Part shown: piece after piece, positions 1-5,706 of the stretch
Numbering within the stretch: position 1 is the first letter of the stretch
Layout of the letters: each line of letters begins with the position of its first letter
Assembly: GCA_016936035.1 (NCBI GenBank)
Contig: JAFGPU010000114.1
Coordinates: 1 to 5,706, forward strand
From: Acidimicrobiales bacterium
Lineage (GTDB): Bacteria; Actinomycetota; Acidimicrobiia; Acidimicrobiales; VFJN01
DNA: 5,706 nt
Direction: 5' to 3'
The notes under the pieces: model-generated
The model's database searches: none
What the model saw: the letters and a program-made list of their open reading frames with translations, nothing else
Told to the model about the DNA's origin: nothing
Position numbers and translations under genes: made by a program

Positions 1-156
1 GATGTCGTCGAGCAGGTCGGCGAGCCGGTGCGCCACCGCGTCCAGGGGCTCGGCGCGGGGCCAGTCGTCGGTGGGCCAGGGCACCCCGTCGGGCTGGGCC
101 GGCAGGGGCACCAGGTCGCGGCTGCGCATGTCGTCGAGCACGGGCGAGGCGTCCAC
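1..156 (-). CDS. N-terminal fragment of a probable serine hydrolase (beta-lactamase fold), cut by the window edge
   Basis: The minus-strand frame stays open from the end of the Hsp70 gene to the left edge and gives about 52 residues. They include the stretch LPAQPDGVPWPTDDWP, followed by an amphipathic segment ending ADLLDDI. A Pro-rich opening with a WPTxxWP motif, followed by a helix, is what I associate with the N-terminus of class C beta-lactamase-like serine hydrolases of actinobacteria. The catalytic SxxK and YxN motifs would lie outside the window, so the family call is inference. I chose the GTG at 156-154 because GGTGATC, which matches the extended anti-Shine-Dalgarno complement, lies three bases upstream. 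The GTG at 165 and the ATG at 129 are in-frame alternatives with no visible ribosome binding site. The gap to the Hsp70 stop is about 25 bases, so cotranscription with that gene is likely. Confidence 0.45.
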   Translation of the reverse strand, partial: MDASPVLDDMRSRDLVPLPAQPDGVPWPTDDWPRAEPLDAVAHRLADLLDDI

Positions 157-181
157 CGCGATCACCGTAGGCGTCGGTGCG

Positions 182-2194
182 TCACCCGGGCAGGTCGACG
201 CAGTTGCCCGTGGTCGTGCCCTGCATGTACACCTCGTGGGCGTTGGTGGCCACCACGGCGCACATCTGGCTGGCCCCCGCCACCATGTCGGGCGTGTACT
301 TGGTGCGGTACGACGACGGGTCGTCGGTCAGGTCCCAGTCGCCCGGGGGGTTGCCGTTGTTGCCGGCGTTCTGCGGCTCGGTGGTGTCGGGGAAGAAGTG
401 GATGTGCAGGGCGTCGGGCCCGCCGTCGCGCTGGGGCGTGAAGCCGCTGACCTGGTAGTCGACCCGGTACTGGCCGTCATCGAGCTGCACCTCGTCGATC
501 TGCACGAACGGTCCCGGGGGCAGGGTCGAGGTGGTCTGGGGCACGGTCGTGGTGGGGTCTTCGCCGGTGGTGCCGGTGGTGTCGTCGGTCGTGTCGGGGG
601 TCGTGGTACCGGTGGGGCTGTCGTCGCCGAGGGCCATGACCGCGCCGCCACCGACGAGGGCGAGAGCGATGAGGGCCCCGAGGGCGACCAGCAGGGGACG
701 CCGCGACCCACCGCCGCCGGCGGTGCCACCGTGCCGGGGGCCGTCACCACGACCACCACCGGCCAGCGGGCCGTGATCGCGGGGCGCTCCGGCGGCGGAG
801 CGGGTGGCGGCCGCCCGGTCGGCGCGGGAGCTCTCGCCGTAGGGCACCGTCACCGAGCGCGGGTCGCGCCCGCCGGGACCGGCAGGGGGTGGTGCGCCCG
901 CATCGTGGCGTGCCGTCACCGGGGCCGCCTCGGTGGGCGGCGGCCCGCCGCCGGCGTCGGCGGCCGAGGTGTGGCGGCCGGCGACGTAGCCGGCGGCTGC
1001 ACCGGCACCGGCGGCGGCTGCGGCCGGCCCCGACGGGGAGCGGCCGGGCGCGGCATCGCCGGTGGCAGCGCTCGGTGGGGCGACGGGCGGGGGCGAACTC
1101 GTGGCGGCGTCCGACACGGCGCCGACCTGGCCGCCCCGGGTCGCCGCGGTGATGGCGGCGCCCATGGCGACCCCGTACTTGGGGTGTGCGTCGACGGCCA
1201 CCGGTCGCCCGAGCGCGGTGGACACCAGCTCGGCGACCAGCGGCGTGCGCGACGAGCCCCCGACGAGCAGCACGGCGGTGACCTGGTCGGGGGTGACGTT
1301 GGCCGACCGCAGCGCCCGGTTCATGGCCGTGATGGTGTCGGCGAGCGCCGGCCGCACCATCTGCTCGTACTCGCCCCGGGTGAGGCGCACCTCGGTCTGG
1401 AGGTTGGGCAGCATGATCGGGATCGACACGTCGCTGTCGGACGACAGCGCCTCCTTGGCGTCGATGCACTCCTGCCGCAGCCGCGCCACGGCCGCCTGGG
1501 CGGTGGCGTCATCGGGGTCGAGCTCGTCGAGCGCCCCGCCGATCGCACGGGCGACGTGGTGGAACACGGCCTCGTCGAAGTCGACCCCGCCGAGGCGTTC
1601 GATGCCTTCGGGGGCGCCGAGGATCTCCCACCCGGCGCCCGTCTTGCGCAGCACGGCGGCGTCGAAGGTGCCGCCCCCGAGGTCGTAGACGGCGATGACC
1701 GAGCCGGGCTCGACGCGCGCCTGGGACGCGTAGTGGATGGCCGCGGCCTCGGGCTCGGTCAGCGTGGCGACGTCGTCGAGGTCGGCCAGGCTGATGGCTT
1801 GGCGCAGCAGGTCGAGCTTGTAGTTGCCCCAGTTGGCGGGGTGGGACACGGCGACCCCCGCGGGCGGGCCGCCCTCGACCGAGCTGACGTGGTCGACGAC
1901 CCAGCGCAGCAGCTTGGCCATGAGCGCGTCGGCCGAGTAGGGCGTGCCGCCGACGATGATGGGCGTGGGGTCGCCCACGCGCCGCTTGAACTCGCGTGCC
2001 ACCCGCCCCGGCTCGGTCGCGGCGCGCCGGGCTGCCGCCTCGCCGGTGAGCACGGCCTCGTCGTCGCGCAACAGCACCACTGACGGGATGGTCGGCGCAC
2101 GGTTGCCCAGGCTGGCGATCTCGTTGCGGCCGTCGCGCCACACCGCCGCAGCCGTGTAGGTCGTGCCGATGTCGATACCGAGGTAGTAGGCCAT
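182..2194 (-). CDS. Membrane-anchored Hsp70-family protein: Hsp70 ATPase domain, linker, one TM helix, extracytoplasmic domain
   Basis: This 670-residue protein starts with an actin/Hsp70-fold ATPase domain (about 1-355). Visible motifs are phosphate-1 GIDIGTT (6-12), a Lys at 70 in the context FKRRVGD as in DnaK, EPEAAA (147-152), phosphate-2 YDLGGGTFD (170-178) and the adenosine motif VLLVGGSSRTP (308-318). ATP binding and hydrolysis are therefore plausible. The DnaK beta-sandwich substrate-binding domain and helical lid are absent. In their place are a Pro/Ala/Gly-rich linker (about 357-497), a hydrophobic helix preceded by two Arg (about 499-522), a Thr/Asp/Pro stalk (523-561) and a domain of about 110 residues with HIHFFPDT near 597-604 and Cys at 645 and 665. 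The Arg pair before the helix and the position of the ATPase predict an N-in, C-out topology. The start at 2194 is favoured over an in-frame ATG at 2242 because GGAG sits 6 bases upstream and the homology begins at once. It is not a canonical DnaK. Its function is unknown; coupling an external signal to the cytoplasmic ATPase is inference. Confidence 0.88.
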   Translation of the reverse strand: MAYYLGIDIGTTYTAAAVWRDGRNEIASLGNRAPTIPSVVLLRDDEAVLTGEAAARRAATEPGRVAREFKRRVGDPTPIIVGGTPYSADALMAKLLRWVVDHVSSVEGGPPAGVAVSHPANWGNYKLDLLRQAISLADLDDVATLTEPEAAAIHYASQARVEPGSVIAVYDLGGGTFDAAVLRKTGAGWEILGAPEGIERLGGVDFDEAVFHHVARAIGGALDELDPDDATAQAAVARLRQECIDAKEALSSDSDVSIPIMLPNLQTEVRLTRGEYEQMVRPALADTITAMNRALRSANVTPDQVTAVLLVGGSSRTPLVAELVSTALGRPVAVDAHPKYGVAMGAAITAATRGGQVGAVSDAATSSPPPVAPPSAATGDAAPGRSPSGPAAAAAGAGAAAGYVAGRHTSAADAGGGPPPTEAAPVTARHDAGAPPPAGPGGRDPRSVTVPYGESSRADRAAATRSAAGAPRDHGPLAGGGRGDGPRHGGTAGGGGSRRPLLVALGALIALALVGGGAVMALGDDSPTGTTTPDTTDDTTGTTGEDPTTTVPQTTSTLPPGPFVQIDEVQLDDGQYRVDYQVSGFTPQRDGGPDALHIHFFPDTTEPQNAGNNGNPPGDWDLTDDPSSYRTKYTPDMVAGASQMCAVVATNAHEVYMQGTTTGNCVDLPG

Positions 2195-2200
2195 GTCCCG

Positions 2201-2204
2201 CTCC
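2201..2204 (-). promoter_or_regulatory. Ribosome binding site that sets the Hsp70-fusion start
   Basis: Read on the minus strand, GGAG is followed by six bases and then ATG at 2194. This supports that start over the upstream in-frame ATG at 2242, which would add a 16-residue Arg-rich extension not expected in the family and has no good Shine-Dalgarno sequence. Confidence 0.6.
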
Positions 2205-2237
2205 GCTCGCCGCCGTCGCCCCAAGGACCGGTCGCCG

Positions 2238-2243
2238 AGCATA
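2238..2243 (-). promoter_or_regulatory. Possible -10 box ahead of the Hsp70 fusion
   Basis: The minus strand reads TATGCT here, a fair match to the TAnnnT pattern of actinobacterial housekeeping promoters, in an otherwise AT-poor gap. It would give a leader of roughly 35 to 40 bases before the ATG at 2194. No convincing -35 element lies 16 to 19 bases upstream, so this is a weak call. Confidence 0.25.
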
Positions 2244-2254
2244 GCCCTGGCGCC

Positions 2255-2271
2255 GCGACGCCGATCGTCGC
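2255..2271 (-). terminator. Small GC hairpin after the acyl-CoA ligase gene, possible weak terminator
   Basis: GCGACG and CGTCGC form a perfect 6-bp stem around a 5-base loop, starting 18 bases past the ligase stop codon. No run of T follows it. Terminators without a U-tract have been proposed in high-GC actinobacteria, but short GC stems also arise by chance at this composition. It would separate the ligase from the Hsp70 fusion if it works. Confidence 0.25.
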
Positions 2272-2289
2272 TGGGGGCCGTCGCGCTCG

Positions 2290-4020
2290 CTACAGCGTCT
2301 CGGCGAAGCTCACGTCACCCTCGCCGCGCAGCACGTTCTTGAGCAGCTTGCCGGACGCGTTGCGGGGCAGCGGGTCGGCGCGCAGCTCGACGTGGGCGGG
2401 CACCTTGAAGTCGGCCAGCTCGGCGCGCACCCAGGCTCGCACGTCGTCGTCGGTCAGCGTCTCGCCGCGCTCGACCTGGACCACGGCCTTCACCTCTTCA
2501 CCGAGCTCGGGGTGGGGCACGCCGATGACGGCGGCGTCGGCGACCGCCGGGTGCTCGACGAGCCGGTTCTCGATCTCGACGCAGTAGATGTTCTCGCCAC
2601 CGCGGATGATCATGTCCTTCTTGCGGTCGGTGATCGTGAGGTAGCCCTCGTCGTCGAGGTGGCCGATGTCGCCGGTGTGCAGCCACCCCTCGGCGTCGAT
2701 GGCCTCGGCGGTCGCCTCGGGCTTGTTCCAGTAGCCCTTCATGAGGATCGGGCCCCGGATGCACACCTCGCCGGTCTCGCCCGTCGCGAGGGGCTGATTG
2801 AGCGGATCGACGATCCGCACCTCGACGGTCGGGACGGGTGGGCCGACCGAGTCGGGCTTGCGCTTGGCGTCGGGGCCGCTGATGACGGTGGCGACCGACG
2901 ACGTCTCGGTCAGGCCGTAGGCGTTGGATGTGCTGCTGACGTTGGGGAAGGTGTCGGCGACCTTGCGCTGCAGCTCGTCGGCCGACGGCGAGCCGCCGAA
3001 GGCCACGGATCGGACGGTCGAGGTGTCGTAGTCGTGACGGGCGGGGTGCTCGCACACCCGCCACACCATCGTCGGCACGGTGGCCCACACCGTGACGCCG
3101 TGCTCCTCGATGAGGCGCAGCGCCTCGGCGGGGTCGAAACGGCCCGTCGGGATGACGATCTTGATGCCGGCGAGCATGCCCACCACCAGGCCCGAGTGGC
3201 AGCCCGAGACGTGGAACAGGGGCGAGGTCAGCAGCGACACCGTCGGCCCGCTGCCGAGCGGCGATCCGGCGTCGGGGTTGGCCATGGCGCTCGACACCGT
3301 CGAGAACAGCGTGTTCTGGAGATTGGCGATCATCGACCGGTGGGTCGAGACGGCGCCCTTGGGCCTGCCGGTGGTCCCGGACGTGTAGAAGATCACCGCC
3401 GGGTCGTCCTCGGCGATCGGCGTGTCGGGGAAGGTCTCGGTGGGCGACCCGGTCAGCTCGTCGAAGCGGTGCAGCTTCACGGCGCTGGCGGCGGCCGCCG
3501 GGAAGTCGTCGGGCGATGCGTCGGCCAGGAAGACGTGCGCCAGGTCGGGGGCCTCGTCCAGCCGGTCGGCGATGCGCTCGAAGCGCTTGCGGTCGGCCAC
3601 GAGCACCGTGGCGCCCGAGTCCTGCAGCCCGTAGAGGATCTCGTCGGCCTTCCACCAGCCGTTCAGGCCCACCAGGACGGCGCCGGTCGACACCGTCGCC
3701 CAGAAGGCCAGGCACCACTCGGGGTTGTTCTGGCTGAGCACCGCCACCCGGTCGCCGTGGGCCACCCCGTACGTCGTGGTGAGCGCGTCGGCGACGCCGT
3801 TGGCGGTCTCGACGAACGTGCGGAAGCCGTAGGTGCGGTCGCCGTAGGCGAGGAACGTCGATTCGTCGCCCCGGGCGATCGCGCCCTCGGTGATCTCGCG
3901 CAGCGACCGCATGCGGTCCTTGTAGACCTGCATGGGGCGGCCGAGCACCTGCTCGGTGGTGACCTCGAACATCCCTCCCGGGCCGGTGAGCTGGGCGCGA
4001 ACCTCGGACAGGCTGGGCAT
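2290..4020 (-). CDS. Acyl-CoA synthetase (FadD-like AMP-dependent ligase, ANL superfamily)
   Basis: This 576-residue, full-length class I adenylate-forming enzyme is expected to activate a carboxylic acid with ATP to an acyl-AMP and then form the CoA thioester in the cytoplasm. All core motifs are visible: the phosphate-binding loop TSGTTGRPKG (213-222), PLFHVSG (267-273), YGLTETS (368-374), GWLHTGD with the ribose-binding Asp (445-451), the hinge region DRKKDMIIRGGE (465-476) and the C-terminal catalytic Lys558 in NASGKLLK. No phosphopantetheine-binding domain or other fusion is present, so it is a free-standing ligase rather than an NRPS or PKS module. The substrate cannot be read from the sequence; medium- or long-chain fatty acids or aromatic and cyclic acids are all possible. 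The start has AGGGG seven bases upstream of ATG. The oxidoreductase gene ends 63 bases upstream, suggesting a shared catabolic operon. Confidence 0.93.
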   Translation of the reverse strand: MPSLSEVRAQLTGPGGMFEVTTEQVLGRPMQVYKDRMRSLREITEGAIARGDESTFLAYGDRTYGFRTFVETANGVADALTTTYGVAHGDRVAVLSQNNPEWCLAFWATVSTGAVLVGLNGWWKADEILYGLQDSGATVLVADRKRFERIADRLDEAPDLAHVFLADASPDDFPAAAASAVKLHRFDELTGSPTETFPDTPIAEDDPAVIFYTSGTTGRPKGAVSTHRSMIANLQNTLFSTVSSAMANPDAGSPLGSGPTVSLLTSPLFHVSGCHSGLVVGMLAGIKIVIPTGRFDPAEALRLIEEHGVTVWATVPTMVWRVCEHPARHDYDTSTVRSVAFGGSPSADELQRKVADTFPNVSSTSNAYGLTETSSVATVISGPDAKRKPDSVGPPVPTVEVRIVDPLNQPLATGETGEVCIRGPILMKGYWNKPEATAEAIDAEGWLHTGDIGHLDDEGYLTITDRKKDMIIRGGENIYCVEIENRLVEHPAVADAAVIGVPHPELGEEVKAVVQVERGETLTDDDVRAWVRAELADFKVPAHVELRADPLPRNASGKLLKNVLRGEGDVSFAETL

Positions 4021-4083
4021 CGACGTTCCCCTCGTGCGACTGATGCGACCGTCAGCGACAGCCTACGCGGCGCCGGTGGGCGC

Positions 4084-4989
4084 TCACCGGAAGGCGGGGG
4101 CGACCTCGTCGATGAAGCGGTCGAGCGCGTCCGTCTTCTGTGCGCCGGAGCCCAGTGTGAAGTCGGGGACGATCAGCTCGTCGAGGCCGGCCTCGGCGTA
4201 CGCGGCCACGACGTCGCGCAGCCGGTCCGGGGTACCGGCCATGACGGGTCGGGGGATGGCGTCGGCCAGCCGCTGGGCCTCGGCGTCGTCGGCGGTGAAG
4301 AACAGGAGCGCCTGGGCCGTGCGGGCGATGGCGTCAGGATCGCGCCCCGCGGATTCGCACCGCCGCGTGAGCGCGGTCGATCGGTCCGCGATGCGGTCGG
4401 GCAGGCCCCACGTGTTCCATTCGTCCGCGAAGCGGGCGGCGATGCCGAGCATGCGGTCGCCCGAGGCGCCGACCAGGATGGGCAGCTCCGGCTGCACCGG
4501 CTTGGGCTCGCACAGCGCGTCGGTGATCCGGTAGTGCCGGCCGTCGAAGGTCGTCCTCGGCTCCCGCAGCAGGCTGCGCACGATCTGGACGGCCTCCTCG
4601 AAGCGCTCGACGCGCTCGCCGACGGGCGGAAGCTCGATGCCGTACTGCTCGTGCTCGTTGACCTGCCAGCCTGCCCCGAGGCCCAGCACGAAGCGCCCGT
4701 CGCTCACCTGGTCGACCGTCGCCGCCATGTTGGCCACCACCGCCGGGTGGCGATAGGTGTTGCCGTAGACCAGCGTGCCGATCCGCACCCGGTCGACGGC
4801 GGCGGCGAGCGCCGCCACCAGCGACCCGGCCTCGAGCGTCGGGGTCTCGGGTGGGATGGGACCGGGGTCGTTGCCCATGAAGTGGTCCGCGACCCACACG
4901 CCGTCCCACCCGGTCGCCTCGGCGTGCCGGGCCGCGGCCAGCATCTCGGCCCACGGCTGGTTCGACGAGGTCCACAACGAGAAGCGCAT
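4084..4989 (-). CDS. LLM-class (luciferase-like) oxidoreductase, probably F420-dependent
   Basis: This 301-residue protein has the typical size of a single-domain bacterial-luciferase-like TIM barrel. Recognisable segments are the first strand and helix (MRFSLWTSSNQPW, then ARHAEATGWDGVWVADHF to residue 37), GTLVYGNTYRHP (71-82), the core SDGRFVLGLGAGW (96-108), ERVERFEEAVQIVRSLL (125-141), LPILVGASGDRMLGIAARFADEW (169-191, a cofactor-phosphate region in this superfamily) and a C-terminal AGLDELIVPDF. The opening and overall pattern resemble the mycobacterial Rv1855c-type group assigned to F420. FMN use cannot be excluded by eye. Such enzymes transfer hydride to or from diverse lipids, ketones or xenobiotics, and the substrate here is unknown. 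The ribosome binding site is weak (TGGGG two bases before ATG), and the udgX stop is 52 bases upstream. Confidence 0.88.
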   Translation of the reverse strand: MRFSLWTSSNQPWAEMLAAARHAEATGWDGVWVADHFMGNDPGPIPPETPTLEAGSLVAALAAAVDRVRIGTLVYGNTYRHPAVVANMAATVDQVSDGRFVLGLGAGWQVNEHEQYGIELPPVGERVERFEEAVQIVRSLLREPRTTFDGRHYRITDALCEPKPVQPELPILVGASGDRMLGIAARFADEWNTWGLPDRIADRSTALTRRCESAGRDPDAIARTAQALLFFTADDAEAQRLADAIPRPVMAGTPDRLRDVVAAYAEAGLDELIVPDFTLGSGAQKTDALDRFIDEVAPAFR

Positions 4990-4991
4990 CG

Positions 4992-5036
4992 CCCCAGCAT
5001 GCCGCGCGCGTGTGGCCCCCCGGCGCCCGTCTGGGG
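4992..5036 (-). repeat. Inverted repeat over the weak RBS of the oxidoreductase gene
   Basis: CCCCAG at 4992-4997 and CTGGGG at 5031-5036 are perfect inverted 6-mers separated by 33 bases that include an alternating CGCGCGCG tract. In the transcript the downstream arm would hold the TGGGG that serves as the only Shine-Dalgarno-like sequence of the oxidoreductase. Pairing could mask it. At this base composition a chance origin is quite possible. Confidence 0.3.
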
Positions 5037-5041
5037 TGGGG

Positions 5042-5650
5042 TCAGCCCGCGGCCTGCCGGGCGAGGGCGAGGTCGGCGACGAGGCCTCGACGCATCGCGG
5101 CGCGGTCGCCGTCGCGCGCCCGGAGCACCGCAGAGGGGTGGACGGTGACGACGGTCGCGAGGCCCTCGGGTCCGTCGAGGATCTGGCCGCGAGCCGACGA
5201 GATCGTGGTGGGACGCCCCAGCACCGCCCGGGCGGCCGTGGCGCCGAGGCACACCGCGACGCGGGGACGGACGAGGCGGATCTCCTCTTCGAGCCAGACG
5301 TGGCAGGCCTGGATCTCGGTGACCGACGGGCGCTTGTGGATGCGGCGTTTGCCGCGGGGCTCCCACTTGAAGTGCTTCACCGCGTTGGTCACGTAGGCGT
5401 CGCCGGGGTTCACGCCGGCGTCGGCCAGAGCGGCGTCGAGCAGACCCCCGGCGGGTCCCACGAACGGGTGACCGTCGACGTCCTCGCGGTCGCCCGGCTG
5501 CTCGCCCACGAGCAGCAGCGCTGCGCCGACGGGCCCCTCGCCGAAGACGGTCTGGGTCGCCCGGCGGTACAGGTCGCAGCGGGTGCACCCCGCCGCGTCC
5601 GCTGCCAGCTGCGCCAGCGCTGTCGTGCGGTCGTCCCGGGCGTCGGGCAT
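5042..5650 (-). CDS. udgX: UdgX-type uracil-DNA glycosylase (iron-sulfur, covalent-complex forming)
   Basis: This 202-residue protein belongs to the family 4-like, Fe-S uracil-DNA glycosylase group that removes uracil from DNA in base-excision repair. Motif A is GEQPGDRED (49-57), where the Gln is a UdgX feature, followed by PFVGPAG (62-68), TNAVKHFKW (88-96) and motif B HPS (171-173). The diagnostic loop KRRIH occupies 101-105. In Mycobacterium smegmatis UdgX the equivalent His forms a covalent bond to the deoxyribose after uracil release, so His105 is the predicted nucleophile. Cys22, Cys25, Cys116 and Cys134 (spacing CX2C, X90, C, X17, C) fit the 4Fe-4S ligand pattern of the family. The start at 5650 is supported by AGGAGG four bases upstream. 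It is complete and has no fusion, and its neighbours have no evident repair role. Confidence 0.95.
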   Translation of the reverse strand: MPDARDDRTTALAQLAADAAGCTRCDLYRRATQTVFGEGPVGAALLLVGEQPGDREDVDGHPFVGPAGGLLDAALADAGVNPGDAYVTNAVKHFKWEPRGKRRIHKRPSVTEIQACHVWLEEEIRLVRPRVAVCLGATAARAVLGRPTTISSARGQILDGPEGLATVVTVHPSAVLRARDGDRAAMRRGLVADLALARQAAG

Positions 5651-5654
5651 GTCT

Positions 5655-5660
5655 CCTCCT
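5655..5660 (-). promoter_or_regulatory. Strong ribosome binding site of udgX
   Basis: The minus strand reads AGGAGG, a perfect anti-Shine-Dalgarno match, four bases before the udgX ATG at 5650, inside a GAGGAGGAG run that allows other registers. It fixes the start codon and suggests efficient translation compared with the weak site of the next gene. Confidence 0.65.
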
Positions 5661-5669
5661 CGCGGTGCC

Positions 5670-5696
5670 CGCGTACCCGCAGCCCAGGAGCGTCAA
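5670..5696 (-). promoter_or_regulatory. Possible promoter of udgX
   Basis: TTGACG at 5696-5691 is a close match to the consensus -35 hexamer. The best -10 candidate, TACGCG at 5675-5670, is poor and only 15 bases away. The placement 20 to 46 bases before the udgX start is reasonable, but the right edge of the window hides whether an upstream gene reads through. Confidence 0.25.
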
Positions 5697-5706
5697 TCGC
5701 GGGGCC

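Noticed and set aside
1062..1688. A 208-codon plus-strand frame with Ser/Ala-rich product
   Set aside because: It is antisense to the Hsp70 ATPase domain, where conserved motifs prove the minus-strand frame. It has no domain and no ribosome binding site of note.
2..2083. A 693-codon open frame on the plus strand opposite the Hsp70 fusion
   Set aside because: The product is Gly/Arg/Val-rich without recognisable motifs and lies entirely antisense to a gene with clear Hsp70 signatures. It is explained by GC skew of codon positions.
2195..2242. N-terminal extension of the Hsp70 fusion to an ATG at 2242
   Set aside because: It would add an Arg-rich 16-residue leader with no good ribosome binding site, whereas the ATG at 2194 has GGAG at proper spacing and begins directly at the Hsp70 fold.
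4070..4090. Overlapping hairpins (GCGCC/GGCGC and CCGGTG/CACCGG) at the end of the oxidoreductase gene
   Set aside because: The stems are only 5 to 6 bp, overlap the stop codon and have no T-run. Two mutually exclusive foldings suggest background of very high GC content rather than a terminator.
2392..5148. A 918-codon open frame on the plus strand, antisense to the ligase, oxidoreductase and part of udgX
   Set aside because: Its translation is low-complexity Arg/Gly/Ala/Val/His-rich with no domain. It crosses three well-supported genes and two gaps. Strong G/C bias at third codon positions of the real genes removes stops from this antisense frame.
4704..5696. A 330-codon minus-strand frame overlapping udgX and the oxidoreductase
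   Set aside because: It is an off-frame reading of two genes with strong homology. It is Arg/Pro-rich, and its TTG start coincides with the possible -35 box.

Overview
The window is very GC-rich DNA whose codons strongly favour G or C in the third position. All genes lie on the minus strand, so they read from the right edge to the left. An F420-type luciferase-like oxidoreductase, a FadD-like acyl-CoA ligase, a UdgX glycosylase and a membrane-tethered Hsp70 relative together point to a high-GC actinobacterium. An acidimicrobial or mycobacterial-type lineage would fit. No rRNA or other marker fixes the taxonomy, so this is inference.

Layout in transcription order: (1) 5650-5042, udgX, a uracil-DNA glycosylase with the diagnostic KRRIH motif, a strong AGGAGG site and a possible TTGACG -35 box upstream. 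(2) 4989-4084, a luciferase-like (LLM class), probably F420-dependent oxidoreductase. (3) 4020-2290, a class I adenylate-forming acyl-CoA ligase with a full motif set. (4) 2194-182, an Hsp70-type ATPase domain fused through a long low-complexity linker to one transmembrane helix, a Thr-rich stalk and a C-terminal extracytoplasmic domain. (5) about 156-1, the N-terminus of a further gene that runs off the left edge and resembles the start of an actinobacterial beta-lactamase-fold serine hydrolase.

The gaps are short: 52, 63, 95 and about 25 bases. The genes could be partly cotranscribed, but they do not form an obvious single pathway. The oxidoreductase and ligase are a pairing common in actinobacterial lipid or xenobiotic catabolism. 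UdgX is a stand-alone repair enzyme. The Hsp70 fusion may begin its own transcription unit, because the gap before it holds a hairpin and a TATGCT -10-like box. No stretch over 300 bases lacks a gene. I see no tRNA, rRNA, CRISPR, insertion sequence, prophage or large repeat. The item most worth attention is the Hsp70 fusion. The rest looks like ordinary chromosomal sequence.
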